Of a stretch of DNA of 14,277 nt, positions 1-7,168 are shown piece after piece (the first letter of the stretch is position 1; every line of letters begins with the position of its first letter). Source of the DNA: Bacteroidia bacterium (GTDB lineage: Bacteria; Bacteroidota; Bacteroidia; B-17B0; Aurantibacillaceae); the NCBI GenBank assembly GCA_026418315.1, contig JAOABO010000006.1:15505-29781 (forward strand), in the 5' to 3' direction. The translations under genes and the position numbers were made by a program. Under the pieces are notes generated by a model that was given only the letters and a program-made list of their open reading frames with translations, was not told the origin of the DNA and ran no database searches.

Positions 1-746
1 TTACTAACATACTTTCTTCTTTTCAACCCATTTCACTTGAAGAAATAGAATCGGTGTCTTTAATGAATCGTGTAGATACCAAATATGTTTTCAATATAAA
101 ACAACTTCCTGAAATTTTACTAGATGCTTCTGCTAATTATAAAATACTTGAAATCAATAATGTTCGGCAGCACTTATATGATTCTATGTACTTTGATACT
201 CCTGACTTTCAAATGTATTACAAGCATTTATATAATCGTTTGAACAGGCATAAAATCAGATTTCGTAAATACATTAATTCCAACGGACTTACTTTCCTTG
301 AAATAAAATTTAAAAACAACAAAGAAAAAACATTCAAAAAAAGAAAAAAATACATAGATATTGTTCCCTACTTACCAGAAGAATTATCTGAATTTTTAAT
401 ACATCAAACTACCTACTCTCACCATCAATTATTACCCTCTTTAAAGATTCAGTATTACAGAATTACATTGGTAAATACTCATCTGAATGAAAGAGTAACT
501 ATTGATACACAATTACAGGTTGATAACTTTAAAAGTTGCTATAATCTTGAAAATGTTGTAATTGCAGAGGTAAAACGTTCATCATATACCGAACGTACAC
601 CTTTCTTAAATCTTATCAGGCAACATAAAATTCGGGAAGGGGGATTAAGTAAATATTGTACTGGTATGGCATTCACTAATCCTAACCTGAAGAAAAATAA
701 TTTTTTGCCCAAACTTAAACTATTTGAAAAAATCAATTCATTATGA
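1..746 (+). CDS. VTC-domain protein (polyphosphate polymerase-like), 5' end outside window
   Basis: This is the C-terminal majority of a VTC-domain protein, the family of the yeast vacuolar transporter chaperone catalytic subunit, which makes polyphosphate from ATP in a tunnel lined with basic residues. The frame is open from position 3 to the TGA at 744-746. The residues before the GTG at 54 (ISLEEIESV) already look like family sequence, so that GTG is an internal valine and the true start lies upstream. Visible motifs, in order, are NRVDTKYVF, YFDTPDFQMYY, a basic cluster NRLNRHKIRFRKY, LEIKFKNN followed by KKRKKY, VIAEVKR, and a terminal RQHKIREGG...SKYCTG. These Arg/Lys and Glu residues match the tunnel ligands known in the family. 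The last 4 bp overlap the start of a DUF4956 gene, a common bacterial partner. Enzymatic activity in bacterial members is inferred from fold; the family assignment is firm. Confidence 0.88.
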   Translation, partial: TNILSSFQPISLEEIESVSLMNRVDTKYVFNIKQLPEILLDASANYKILEINNVRQHLYDSMYFDTPDFQMYYKHLYNRLNRHKIRFRKYINSNGLTFLEIKFKNNKEKTFKKRKKYIDIVPYLPEELSEFLIHQTTYSHHQLLPSLKIQYYRITLVNTHLNERVTIDTQLQVDNFKSCYNLENVVIAEVKRSSYTERTPFLNLIRQHKIREGGLSKYCTGMAFTNPNLKKNNFLPKLKLFEKINSL

Positions 747-1450
747 ATCTGTTTATTTCTATTTTGCATAACATCCAAGATACCCTACAGCCCATACAAG
801 ATACTTTGATGGACATAACACAAGCAGCACAAAATATTATTAGCGACAATAAAGATGAAATTATTAAAAACAACAATCCATGGTTTAATAAAATTACAAC
901 CAAATTTTTAATACGATTACTGATTGATGTTTTAATGCTTTTTATTCTTATTCGGTTTATTTACTATCCAAGATACAAAAATAAGGCGTTCTTTTTGCCA
1001 TTCACAGTATTTAATCTCATTATTTTCCTAATTACTTACCTGCTTAATAAAGTAGATTTGTCGCTGGGTGCCGCATTTGGATTATTTGCTATATTTGGAA
1101 TAATGCGTTACCGCTCCGAAGATATTTCAATTAAAAATCTTACCTATTTATTTATGGTGATTGCTATTGGCTTATTATCTGCTATTGCAAAAGGTAGTTG
1201 GGAAGAAATACTATTTTACAATATAATTATACTCATAGCCACTTATGTTTTAGAAGCGGGAATAGTGATTAAACCTGAAAATACCAAAGTTATTATTTAT
1301 GATAACACCGCTTTATTAAGCCCTGATAAAAGGAATGAACTGATAGATGATTTGAAACAAAAGACAGGGTATAACATAAAAAAAGTAGAAATTGAAAGAA
1401 TTGATTATTTAAGAGACAGCGCTGTTTTAAGAGTGTATTTTGAAGAATAA
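743..1450 (+). CDS. DUF4956 family integral membrane protein
   Basis: This is a 235-residue inner-membrane protein of the DUF4956 family. Hydrophobic segments lie at about residues 53-75, 82-101, 106-120, 134-149 and 155-173. The most family-like stretch is the turn around residues 107-130, with SLGAAFGLFAIFGIMRYRSE. A soluble tail of about 55 residues (180-235) follows, alternating strand and helix; it looks like a small cytosolic alpha/beta domain. The ATG shares the sequence ATGA with the stop codon of the VTC gene, so the two are very likely translationally coupled. The biochemical role of DUF4956 is not established. The pairing with VTC suggests a membrane partner in polyphosphate or envelope metabolism, which is inference. 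No terminator is obvious in the 84 bp that follow. Confidence 0.85.
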   Translation: MNLFISILHNIQDTLQPIQDTLMDITQAAQNIISDNKDEIIKNNNPWFNKITTKFLIRLLIDVLMLFILIRFIYYPRYKNKAFFLPFTVFNLIIFLITYLLNKVDLSLGAAFGLFAIFGIMRYRSEDISIKNLTYLFMVIAIGLLSAIAKGSWEEILFYNIIILIATYVLEAGIVIKPENTKVIIYDNTALLSPDKRNELIDDLKQKTGYNIKKVEIERIDYLRDSAVLRVYFEE

Positions 1451-1511
1451 TCTGTTTTATAGCATTCTTTTGAGATATTCCACAATTCCAATTTAATTCA
1501 AATAAATTCCT

Positions 1512-1519
1512 TTAATTTG
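1512..1519 (+). promoter_or_regulatory. Possible -7 element upstream of the CBS gene
   Basis: TTAATTTG matches the Bacteroidota -7 consensus TAnnTTTG at all fixed positions except the second. It ends 15 bp before the ATG at 1535. No TTG is found at the usual distance for a -33 element, so this is weak. Confidence 0.25.
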
Positions 1520-1534
1520 CTCCCAAAATAACAC

Positions 1535-2194
1535 ATGATAGTCAGTGAATTTATTTCTAATGATATACCTCCTTTGCACCCCAACGACACATTGAAAAAA
1601 GCACTGGAATGGATGGCTCAATTTAAAGTATCTGATTTGCCCATTACCGATAAAAAAAAGTATATTGGTATTATTTCAGAATCGGATATTTTAGATTACA
1701 ATCAATCAGATGAAAAAATTTCTGAATCCAAAATACACATTGAAAAACCCTTTGTGTACATTCATCAGCATATATATGAACTATTTCGCCTGATGGCTAA
1801 ACACAATATCACTGTAATGCCCGTTTTGAACGAAAAAGACGAATACATAGGCAGTATTAGTGCAAAGGGTATTATTCAGAATTTATCCCGCATCACCTCT
1901 TTACAAAGTACAGGCGGAATTATAGTACTAACTATTCCCTTCAAAGATTATTCAGCAGTACAAATAGCCAATATCATTGAAGGCAACGATGCAAAAATAT
2001 TAAGCATGTATGTAGAATCTCTGAATAATGAATGGCTGGAAATTACCATAAAAGTAAATGTAGAAGATGTAAGCAGAATACTTCAAACCTTTTATAGATA
2101 CAATTATCAGGTAAAAATTGTTTACCAATCTTCAGAAAGCGAAATTGATCTGAAAAAAAGATTGGACGAATTTTGGCATTTTTTGAATATCTGA
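1535..2194 (+). CDS. CBS-pair protein with C-terminal ACT-like domain
   Basis: This is a 219-residue soluble protein. Residues about 8-55 form a first CBS motif (NDTLKKALEWMAQFKVSDLPI, then YIGIISESDIL) and residues about 70-118 a second (HQHIYELFRLMAKHNITVMPV, then YIGSISAKGII). Paired CBS motifs normally bind adenosyl nucleotides and act as energy or ligand sensors. Residues about 127-198 begin GGIIVLTIPFKDYSAVQIA and have the strand-helix-strand spacing of an ACT-like regulatory domain, so the layout resembles AcuB-type CBS-ACT proteins. No catalytic domain is attached, so it probably acts in trans. It is followed after only 3 bp by the first FKBP lipoprotein gene, suggesting one transcript. 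From what I recall of this phylum, CBS-ACT genes often neighbour nadK; no nadK is present here. The ligand is unknown. Confidence 0.82.
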   Translation: MIVSEFISNDIPPLHPNDTLKKALEWMAQFKVSDLPITDKKKYIGIISESDILDYNQSDEKISESKIHIEKPFVYIHQHIYELFRLMAKHNITVMPVLNEKDEYIGSISAKGIIQNLSRITSLQSTGGIIVLTIPFKDYSAVQIANIIEGNDAKILSMYVESLNNEWLEITIKVNVEDVSRILQTFYRYNYQVKIVYQSSESEIDLKKRLDEFWHFLNI

Positions 2195-2197
2195 TAA

Positions 2198-3043
2198 ATG
2201 TACTGGTATTACTTCTTTTTTGTTGTTTTACTTGTATCCTGTCAATCGTCTACTCAAAAGCATCCACATGCTCATTCCTATCAAAATGTACAATGGCAAT
2301 TACTGGCATTTGAAGACACTACTAAAAGCTTTCAAAAAAACACATGGCTTTGGGTCAGTGCAGAATTTCTTACAGATAAGGATTCTGCTTTTTGGAATTC
2401 AAACCATGAAGGAGCCGATAAATTTTTTCTGCAATTATTAGATACTTTATCACACCCTTTTTATTATCCTTTTTATTTTGCATCTGAAAATGACAGCTTT
2501 ATGATTATAGCACCTAAAGAAGTGGTATTAAAGGATGTTTTTAATACTAACCATTGCCCCAGTTTTTTGAAAAACGATAAAAATATCAAGTGTTTTCTAA
2601 AAATAAAAAAGCAAATTAACCTTCATACAGACAACTCTTTTTTATACTCATTTCAGAAAAATGAAGAACAAATAATCAATCACTTTCTTAAAAAAAACAA
2701 TCCTCTATATCAACAAGATAGTAATCAAATTATTTGGCTTGAGCCCTTGCCCATTCCTCCTTTCAAAAACAGAGAGCATATTAAGGAGGCCACTGTAGCG
2801 TATTCTGGGTATTTTTTAGATGGCAGAATGATAGACCACTGCGATAGTTTGGGTATCCGATACAACGATACCTTACAACTTATAGAAGGGTTAAATTATG
2901 TTATTAAAAAACTAAATGTCGGACAATCTGCAAAAATTATTTTACCTTCGCGGCTGGCATTTGGAATGCGTGGGAGTTTTAATAAAACTATTCCTCCATA
3001 CACTCCACTGCTTTACGAAATTAAACTATTACAAATACAATAA
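2198..3043 (+). CDS. FKBP-type peptidyl-prolyl isomerase-like lipoprotein, degenerate active site
   Basis: This is a predicted envelope lipoprotein of 281 residues. The lipobox is LVSC with the acylated cysteine at residue 15, followed by a Ser/His-rich linker. The hydrophobic signal lacks any Lys or Arg before it, which is unusual; an in-frame TAA directly before the ATG excludes an upstream start. Residues about 195-280 are an FKBP domain, recognisable from AYSGYFLDGR, the block SAKIILPSRLAFGMRG and IPPYTPLLYEIKLL. Residues that line the FKBP pocket are altered: the FD pair of the family reads ID (residues 212-213), the VIPGW segment reads GLNYV so the tryptophan is lost, and the AYG tyrosine is Phe255. 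Residues 30-145 may be a second, unrecognisable FKBP-like copy. It is likely a binding or chaperone domain with little isomerase activity. It lies 3 bp after the CBS gene and 1 bp before the next FKBP gene. Confidence 0.8.
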   Translation: MYWYYFFFVVLLVSCQSSTQKHPHAHSYQNVQWQLLAFEDTTKSFQKNTWLWVSAEFLTDKDSAFWNSNHEGADKFFLQLLDTLSHPFYYPFYFASENDSFMIIAPKEVVLKDVFNTNHCPSFLKNDKNIKCFLKIKKQINLHTDNSFLYSFQKNEEQIINHFLKKNNPLYQQDSNQIIWLEPLPIPPFKNREHIKEATVAYSGYFLDGRMIDHCDSLGIRYNDTLQLIEGLNYVIKKLNVGQSAKIILPSRLAFGMRGSFNKTIPPYTPLLYEIKLLQIQ

Positions 3044-3044
3044 A

Positions 3045-3947
3045 ATGAAAAAACATCTACTTATTATTACCAGCTTCACACTCATTATTACATCGTGCAA
3101 ACAAAGTAAATTCAAAAATTACGAAGAGTCAGAAAGAGGTTTGTATTACAAGTTCTTTGTGAAAAATGATACAACCATTACACCACAAGTCGGAGATGGC
3201 ATTGCTATTCAGTATATTATCAAAAAACAAAGCACTGACTCAACCATTGTCAATAGTAAAGATGTAAGCCGAGATGGCAGTGGTATTGCCAAATTTTTAC
3301 TTCAAAGTCCTACGTTCAAAGGCAGTATAGAAGACGGAATTTTAATGATGCACAAAGGCGATAGCGCTTCTTTTATTATCAGTGCAGATTCATTTTTTTT
3401 GAAAACCAACAAAATGAATGAACTACCAAAATTTATAAGACCTGGCGAATATCTCAATGTGTATATTAAACTGGTAGACATAAAAACCAAAAAAGAATTA
3501 GAAGAAAATCAAAGAAAGCAGGAAGAAGAATTAGCTAAATTAAAAGAAGAAGAATTGCAAAAATTAGATGAGTATATTAAGAATAATAAAATTACTGTAA
3601 AGCCCACCAACAGCGGCTTGTATTTCATAGAACTAAAAAAAGGCAAAGGAGAAAAAATTACTTCCAATACCATTGTAAAAGTACATTACCGCGGAGAACT
3701 TACCGATGGAACAGTATTTGACTCTTCAGAAGGCAAAGAGCCCATTGAGATTACAGTAGGCGTTGGAGAAGTGATACCCGGCTGGGACGAAGCACTGCAG
3801 ATGATGCAAAAAGGAAGTAAAGCAAAAATTATTTTACCCTCATCTATTGCTTATGGCAAACAACAAGCCGGGCCTATACCGCCCTATTCTACACTTATTT
3901 TCACACTTGAAGTAGTAGATGTAAAGAATTCTGTAGCAGGTAAGTAA
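3045..3947 (+). CDS. FKBP-type peptidyl-prolyl cis-trans isomerase lipoprotein
   Basis: This 300-residue lipoprotein should catalyse prolyl isomerisation or act as a folding chaperone in the envelope. I chose the ATG at 3045, one base after the previous stop, because it gives a normal lipoprotein signal (MKKHLLIITS..., lipobox ITSC, Cys18); the frame stays open further upstream but only inside the previous gene. Residues about 32-146 form a divergent FKBP-like domain. Residues 147-178 are Glu/Lys-rich and probably a helical or coiled linker. Residues about 195-293 are a canonical FKBP domain in which the pocket residues are intact: Tyr215 in VHYRG, Phe225-Asp226 in FDSS, Val243-Ile244 and Trp247 in EVIPGW, Tyr270 in IAYG, and Phe286. 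It is therefore the likely active member of the pair. Its stop lies 8 bp from the end of the convergent ldcA gene. Confidence 0.9.
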   Translation: MKKHLLIITSFTLIITSCKQSKFKNYEESERGLYYKFFVKNDTTITPQVGDGIAIQYIIKKQSTDSTIVNSKDVSRDGSGIAKFLLQSPTFKGSIEDGILMMHKGDSASFIISADSFFLKTNKMNELPKFIRPGEYLNVYIKLVDIKTKKELEENQRKQEEELAKLKEEELQKLDEYIKNNKITVKPTNSGLYFIELKKGKGEKITSNTIVKVHYRGELTDGTVFDSSEGKEPIEITVGVGEVIPGWDEALQMMQKGSKAKIILPSSIAYGKQQAGPIPPYSTLIFTLEVVDVKNSVAGK

Positions 3948-3955
3948 AGATTGAA

Positions 3956-4864
3956 TTAACTATTTTCAGTGTAAAATACTTTTACTTCATTTTTATTTAC
4001 TATGAGATTGATTTTTTTACCATGTATAAAAGCTAAGTTGTCTGTAATGTGTCCTGCCGGAAAATTAAAGCAAACCGGATAATCATATTCCTTTACTGCA
4101 TCATAAATAATTTCTTCTGCAGTTTTTCCAAAAGGCACAGTATTATCTTTCATATCTGTAAAACCTCCTACTACTAATCCCTTTAAATTTTTCAAAAAAC
4201 CCGCTCTTTTCATCTGCATGAGCATTCTGTCAATGTGATATAAATATTCATCTACATCTTCTATAAACAGTATTTTATTTTTCAAGTCCATTTGTGAAGA
4301 ACTGCCACTCAATGAATACAAAACCGATAAATTTCCGCCTACCAAATATCCTTCTGAACAACCCAGCTTGTTTAAGCAGTGAGATTGAAATGTATAATTC
4401 ACTGAATGACCTTCTAATAAATCAAATAATGATTGAACTGCTATCTCCGATTTTGAAAACAATACAGGCATGGTAGAATGTACAGATTGGATACCTAAAT
4501 TGAAAACATGAGCGTGTAAAGCAGTAATGTCACTAAAACCACAAATCCATTTGGGGTATTCTTTCAGCTTTTCAAAGTTCAGATAATCAATGATTCTAAC
4601 GGTGCCATATCCGCCTCTTGCAACAAAAATGGCTTTGACCTCCGGATTATCCAATAATTCTTGTAATCCACGTTTTCTTTCTTCATCTGTACCAGCAAAC
4701 TGATAATATTCGGAATAAATATTACTGGCAAGAATAACTCTGTATCCCCTTTTTTCAATTATATCAAGAGCAAAAGATAAATCTTCCGAACTTACTTTTC
4801 TTGCTGTAGCAGCAATTCCAATGAAGTCCCCTTTTTGTAATAAAGGCGGTTGAACAATTTTCAT
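3956..4864 (-). CDS. ldcA: LD-carboxypeptidase (peptidase family S66)
   Basis: This 302-residue cytosolic serine peptidase removes the terminal D-alanine from tetrapeptides released during peptidoglycan recycling. The length is usual for the family. The S66 catalytic triad can be placed: Ser111 in the nucleophile elbow GFSDIT, Glu202 in LFIEDVDEYLYHIDRML, and His272 in the AGHITDN segment. The N-terminal domain carries the family pattern PPLLQKGDFIGIAATA at residues 6-21 and VARGGYGT at 81-88. No signal peptide is seen, as expected for LdcA. The ATG at 4864 is 6 bp after the stop of hbd, so it is probably the second gene of a two-gene transcript. It converges on the FKBP genes with only 8 bp between stops. 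The family assignment is firm; substrate specificity rests on homology. Confidence 0.92.
   Translation of the reverse strand: MKIVQPPLLQKGDFIGIAATARKVSSEDLSFALDIIEKRGYRVILASNIYSEYYQFAGTDEERKRGLQELLDNPEVKAIFVARGGYGTVRIIDYLNFEKLKEYPKWICGFSDITALHAHVFNLGIQSVHSTMPVLFSKSEIAVQSLFDLLEGHSVNYTFQSHCLNKLGCSEGYLVGGNLSVLYSLSGSSSQMDLKNKILFIEDVDEYLYHIDRMLMQMKRAGFLKNLKGLVVGGFTDMKDNTVPFGKTAEEIIYDAVKEYDYPVCFNFPAGHITDNLAFIHGKKINLIVNKNEVKVFYTENS
3971..3994 (+). terminator. Weak candidate terminator for the CBS-FKBP transcript, inside ldcA
   Basis: GTAAAA, a 3-base loop TAC, then TTTTAC (3971-3985) form a perfect 6-bp inverted repeat, followed by a T-rich stretch on the + strand. It lies 23 bp after the FKBP stop, within the last codons of the opposing ldcA. 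The stem is almost all A-T, so it would be weak. Confidence 0.22.
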
Positions 4865-4870
4865 TTCAAC

Positions 4871-5788
4871 TTAAACAAGCGATTTTTTTCTTTTGCTGAA
4901 TTGTGGTGCTACTACCAGCTCTTTACTATCTTTATTAGAATAATCATAAAAACCCATACCGCTCTTTACTCCCAGATTCCCTGAATCTACCATTTTTACA
5001 AGCAAAGGACAAGGTGCATATTTGGGGTTTCCATATCCTTCATGCAATACTCGCATAATATACAGACATACATCTAATCCAATAAAATCAGCTAGTTGCA
5101 AAGGTCCCATTGGATGGGCCATGCCTAATTTCATAATAGTATCAATTTCTTCTACCCCTGCAATACCTTCATATAAAGTATAAATGGCTTCGTTGATAAG
5201 CGGCATCAACACTTTGTTGGATACAAAGCCCGGAAAATCATTGACCGTTACAGGAACTTTTTGAAGCGACCTGGCTACATCGGTAATTATTTGATTAACT
5301 TCTTCAGAAGTTTTAAATCCATTAATGATTTCTACTAACTTCATCACAGGAACAGGGTTCATAAAATGCATACCTATTACTTTTTCAGGACGCTTGGTTA
5401 CAGCCGCTATTTTAGTAATGGAAATAGAAGATGTATTGCTTGCTAAAATAGCATGTTCAGGAGCATTGGCATCTAATGTTTGAAATATTTGGAGTTTAAT
5501 TTGTGGATTCTCGGTTGCTGCTTCTACAATCAAATCTCTGTCTTTCACTGCATCTTCTGTTTTGGTAAAAGTTTTTATTCTGCTCAATGCTTTTTGCTTT
5601 TCTTCTTCTGTCAAAATGTTTTTGGAAATTTGCCTATCCATGTTTTTGCTAATAGTTTGTAAAGCTTTTTGTAAAGCGTTTTCACTGATGTCTATTAAAT
5701 TTACATCATAGCCATATTGTGCAAATACATGTGCAATACCATTACCCATGGTGCCGCTACCTATGACTGCAATTTTTGTTATTTTCAT
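4871..5788 (-). CDS. hbd: 3-hydroxybutyryl-CoA dehydrogenase
   Basis: This 305-residue protein is a short-form, single-function 3-hydroxyacyl-CoA dehydrogenase that interconverts (S)-3-hydroxybutyryl-CoA and acetoacetyl-CoA with NAD(P). The dinucleotide site is GSGTMGNGIAHVFA (residues 10-23), with the acidic residue closing the second strand in LIDIS. The catalytic residues fall at the same spacing as in the human enzyme: Ser120 in SNTSS, His141 in GMHFMNPVP, Glu153 in LVEII and Asn191 in FVSNKVL. The C-terminal dimerisation domain begins around residue 186 and contains LGMAHPMGPLQLADFIGLDV. It is complete, with the ATG at 5788. It follows tRNA-Gly by 59 bp on the same strand, with no convincing -7 box between them, so its promoter is unclear. 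It is followed by ldcA after 6 bp. No thiolase or crotonase gene is nearby, so it could serve fatty-acid breakdown, butyrate-type metabolism or phenylacetate degradation. Confidence 0.92.
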   Translation of the reverse strand: MKITKIAVIGSGTMGNGIAHVFAQYGYDVNLIDISENALQKALQTISKNMDRQISKNILTEEEKQKALSRIKTFTKTEDAVKDRDLIVEAATENPQIKLQIFQTLDANAPEHAILASNTSSISITKIAAVTKRPEKVIGMHFMNPVPVMKLVEIINGFKTSEEVNQIITDVARSLQKVPVTVNDFPGFVSNKVLMPLINEAIYTLYEGIAGVEEIDTIMKLGMAHPMGPLQLADFIGLDVCLYIMRVLHEGYGNPKYAPCPLLVKMVDSGNLGVKSGMGFYDYSNKDSKELVVAPQFSKRKKSLV

Positions 5789-5847
5789 ATTTGTATGGTT
5801 TTAAGGTTTATGTGAAGCATTTTCTGGTTATTAAGAATGTTGACGAG

Positions 5848-5920
5848 AGCGGCAAACGGGATTCGAACCCGCGACCTTCAGTTTGGGAAACTGATGCTCT
5901 GCCAACTGAGCTACTGCCGC
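5848..5920 (-). tRNA. tRNA-Gly, anticodon CCC
   Basis: On the - strand the 73 bases fold into a full cloverleaf. The acceptor arm is GCGGCAG with TTGCCGC (one G-U pair), the D stem GCTC/GAGC with loop AGTTGGCA, and the anticodon stem TCAGT/ACTGA around the loop TTCCCAA. The variable loop is AGGTC and the T arm is GCGGG-TTCGAAT-CCCGT. The anticodon CCC reads GGG (Gly), and the discriminator base is T (U73), as usual for bacterial glycine tRNAs. CCA is not encoded. It sits between the restriction-modification genes and hbd. Confidence 0.96.
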
Positions 5921-5953
5921 ATGGAGCAATAGTTAGTATAATATTGTCCGAAC

Positions 5954-5975
5954 ATAAATTAAGCATAAAATTTAT
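5954..5975. repeat. Short inverted repeat between the endonuclease gene and tRNA-Gly
   Basis: ATAAATT, an 8-base loop, then AATTTAT form a perfect 7-bp inverted repeat 18 bp after the endonuclease stop. It is A-T only and is not followed by a T run on the - strand, so it is at best a weak transcription end or an RNA stabilising hairpin. Confidence 0.3.
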
Positions 5976-5992
5976 CGAGTTTTCTTTTCTAA

Positions 5993-7168
5993 TCAATAAT
6001 CTATTTTTTGGAAAATCAGGTGGTTGTTTTTATTTAATTCGTATTCAATGTATTTTAAAGGTAGATATTTGGTATTTTTTCGATTAAACTTTTCAAAGAT
6101 TTGAATCAAATCTTTAAATTTAGAATCATTTTTCTTCTCTATTTTTTTTGAAATTATACAGGGTTGAATATCGCTTATCCTATTAGGAATATAATATTGT
6201 TCTAGCCAGTCAATATACCTTTGTATTTGAATTGTAACATCACTGCTTGCCTCTACTGCTTTTAATTCTATTGGCAAAATAATTCTTTTATCACTAATAA
6301 AATTTTTTTTAATTAAAGATAGCATAATGTCAATTCTTTGCATACCAACACCACAAGATACTTCATTTCCAATCCATTCAATCGAATAATCTTTCAATAA
6401 AACAGATTCATCTAAACTGTTATTTGTACCTCTTCCTATGCATTGAATGATATAGGTCTGTAAGTGCGGTTCAAATGCTTTATTGCTTCTGTATTTTTCT
6501 ACCAAACGTGGGTATATATTGATAGTTTCTTTTCTGCCCTTGTATTGTTGTTTTTCTGAAATTGTAGTTATTTTTTGTGTCTTCATATCAAAACTAAATC
6601 CTTTATCGTTTTTTAAAGGCACATTTTTATTTTTAGTTCTAATAAGATGAATTAATCTTTCTGATTCATAAATTGTAATCATGGTGTTTCCTCTGTTGCC
6701 TTTTAATTTACGATATATTAAACTCCAAAGCATTTGGTTAGGGGATGAAATATTTTTGATTTCATCTAATGCTTCCCATTCTGTTACGCCTTCGGCATAT
6801 ACTTCTAATGGTTCTATTAATGTTCTAAAAGTCAATGATTTTTTTAGTTTACTTTTTAGAAATTGTTGATTATCATTTTGATCTAAAAAAGAACCATCTT
6901 CTTTTGCTTTGAATATACCATAAAATTTTCCTTCATATATTTCGTATTTTGCGTCTTGTTGTAGGTAAAAAACAATTAAATCGTCTTTTCTAATTCTTTG
7001 AGAATCTGCTATCATGCTTACCAAATTATTTTCAGTAGTATGATTTAGTTGAGTAGAAGTATTGTTATTAAAATCAATAACATTATCCTTTGACCCTGTA
7101 CCGGCAAATAAATACTCAAGGTGATATTGAAATGTGGTACTATCCACTATAAAAACGTGAGTGGTCAT
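5993..7168 (-). CDS. Type II restriction endonuclease, PD-(D/E)XK fold, with EVE/PUA-like N-terminal domain
   Basis: This 391-residue protein is predicted to be the restriction nuclease paired with the upstream methyltransferase. The C-terminal half carries a PD-(D/E)XK core: Asp280 in QRIDIMLS, Glu301 and Lys303 in PIELKAVE, and Gln314/Tyr318 in QIQRYIDWL. This D...ExK...QxxxY spacing is typical of NucS/Mrr-like nucleases. The N-terminal 130 residues (TTHVFIVDSTTFQYHLEYLF, then KDDLIVFYLQ and EGKFYGIFKA) resemble the layout of EVE/PUA-like domains, which in other proteins read modified bases; this is my inference. Residues 125-165 (YAEGVTEWEALDEI, SLIYRKLKGNRGNTM) are probably a linker or target-recognition segment. 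Its ATG overlaps the methyltransferase stop as ATGA, so translation is coupled. The target sequence cannot be read from the protein. An alternative is a modification-dependent nuclease. Confidence 0.72.
   Translation of the reverse strand: MTTHVFIVDSTTFQYHLEYLFAGTGSKDNVIDFNNNTSTQLNHTTENNLVSMIADSQRIRKDDLIVFYLQQDAKYEIYEGKFYGIFKAKEDGSFLDQNDNQQFLKSKLKKSLTFRTLIEPLEVYAEGVTEWEALDEIKNISSPNQMLWSLIYRKLKGNRGNTMITIYESERLIHLIRTKNKNVPLKNDKGFSFDMKTQKITTISEKQQYKGRKETINIYPRLVEKYRSNKAFEPHLQTYIIQCIGRGTNNSLDESVLLKDYSIEWIGNEVSCGVGMQRIDIMLSLIKKNFISDKRIILPIELKAVEASSDVTIQIQRYIDWLEQYYIPNRISDIQPCIISKKIEKKNDSKFKDLIQIFEKFNRKNTKYLPLKYIEYELNKNNHLIFQKIDY

Noticed and set aside
54..56. GTG at 54 as the start of the VTC gene
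   Set aside because: The frame is open upstream to the window edge and those residues continue the VTC domain, so the gene is truncated by the window.
539..778. 79-residue frame on the - strand opposite the VTC and DUF4956 genes
   Set aside because: It is a shadow of two confidently assigned genes, with no features of its own.
2916..3044. Longer start for the second FKBP gene inside the first
   Set aside because: The extension would bury the lipoprotein signal inside the protein; the ATG at 3045 gives a normal MKK start and lipobox.
5776..6087. 103-residue open frame on the + strand across the tRNA, and a 62-residue frame on the - strand (5808-5996)
   Set aside because: Both are translations through tRNA-Gly; phrases such as RDSNPRPSVWETDALPTELL are a well-known artefact of tRNA antisense reading.
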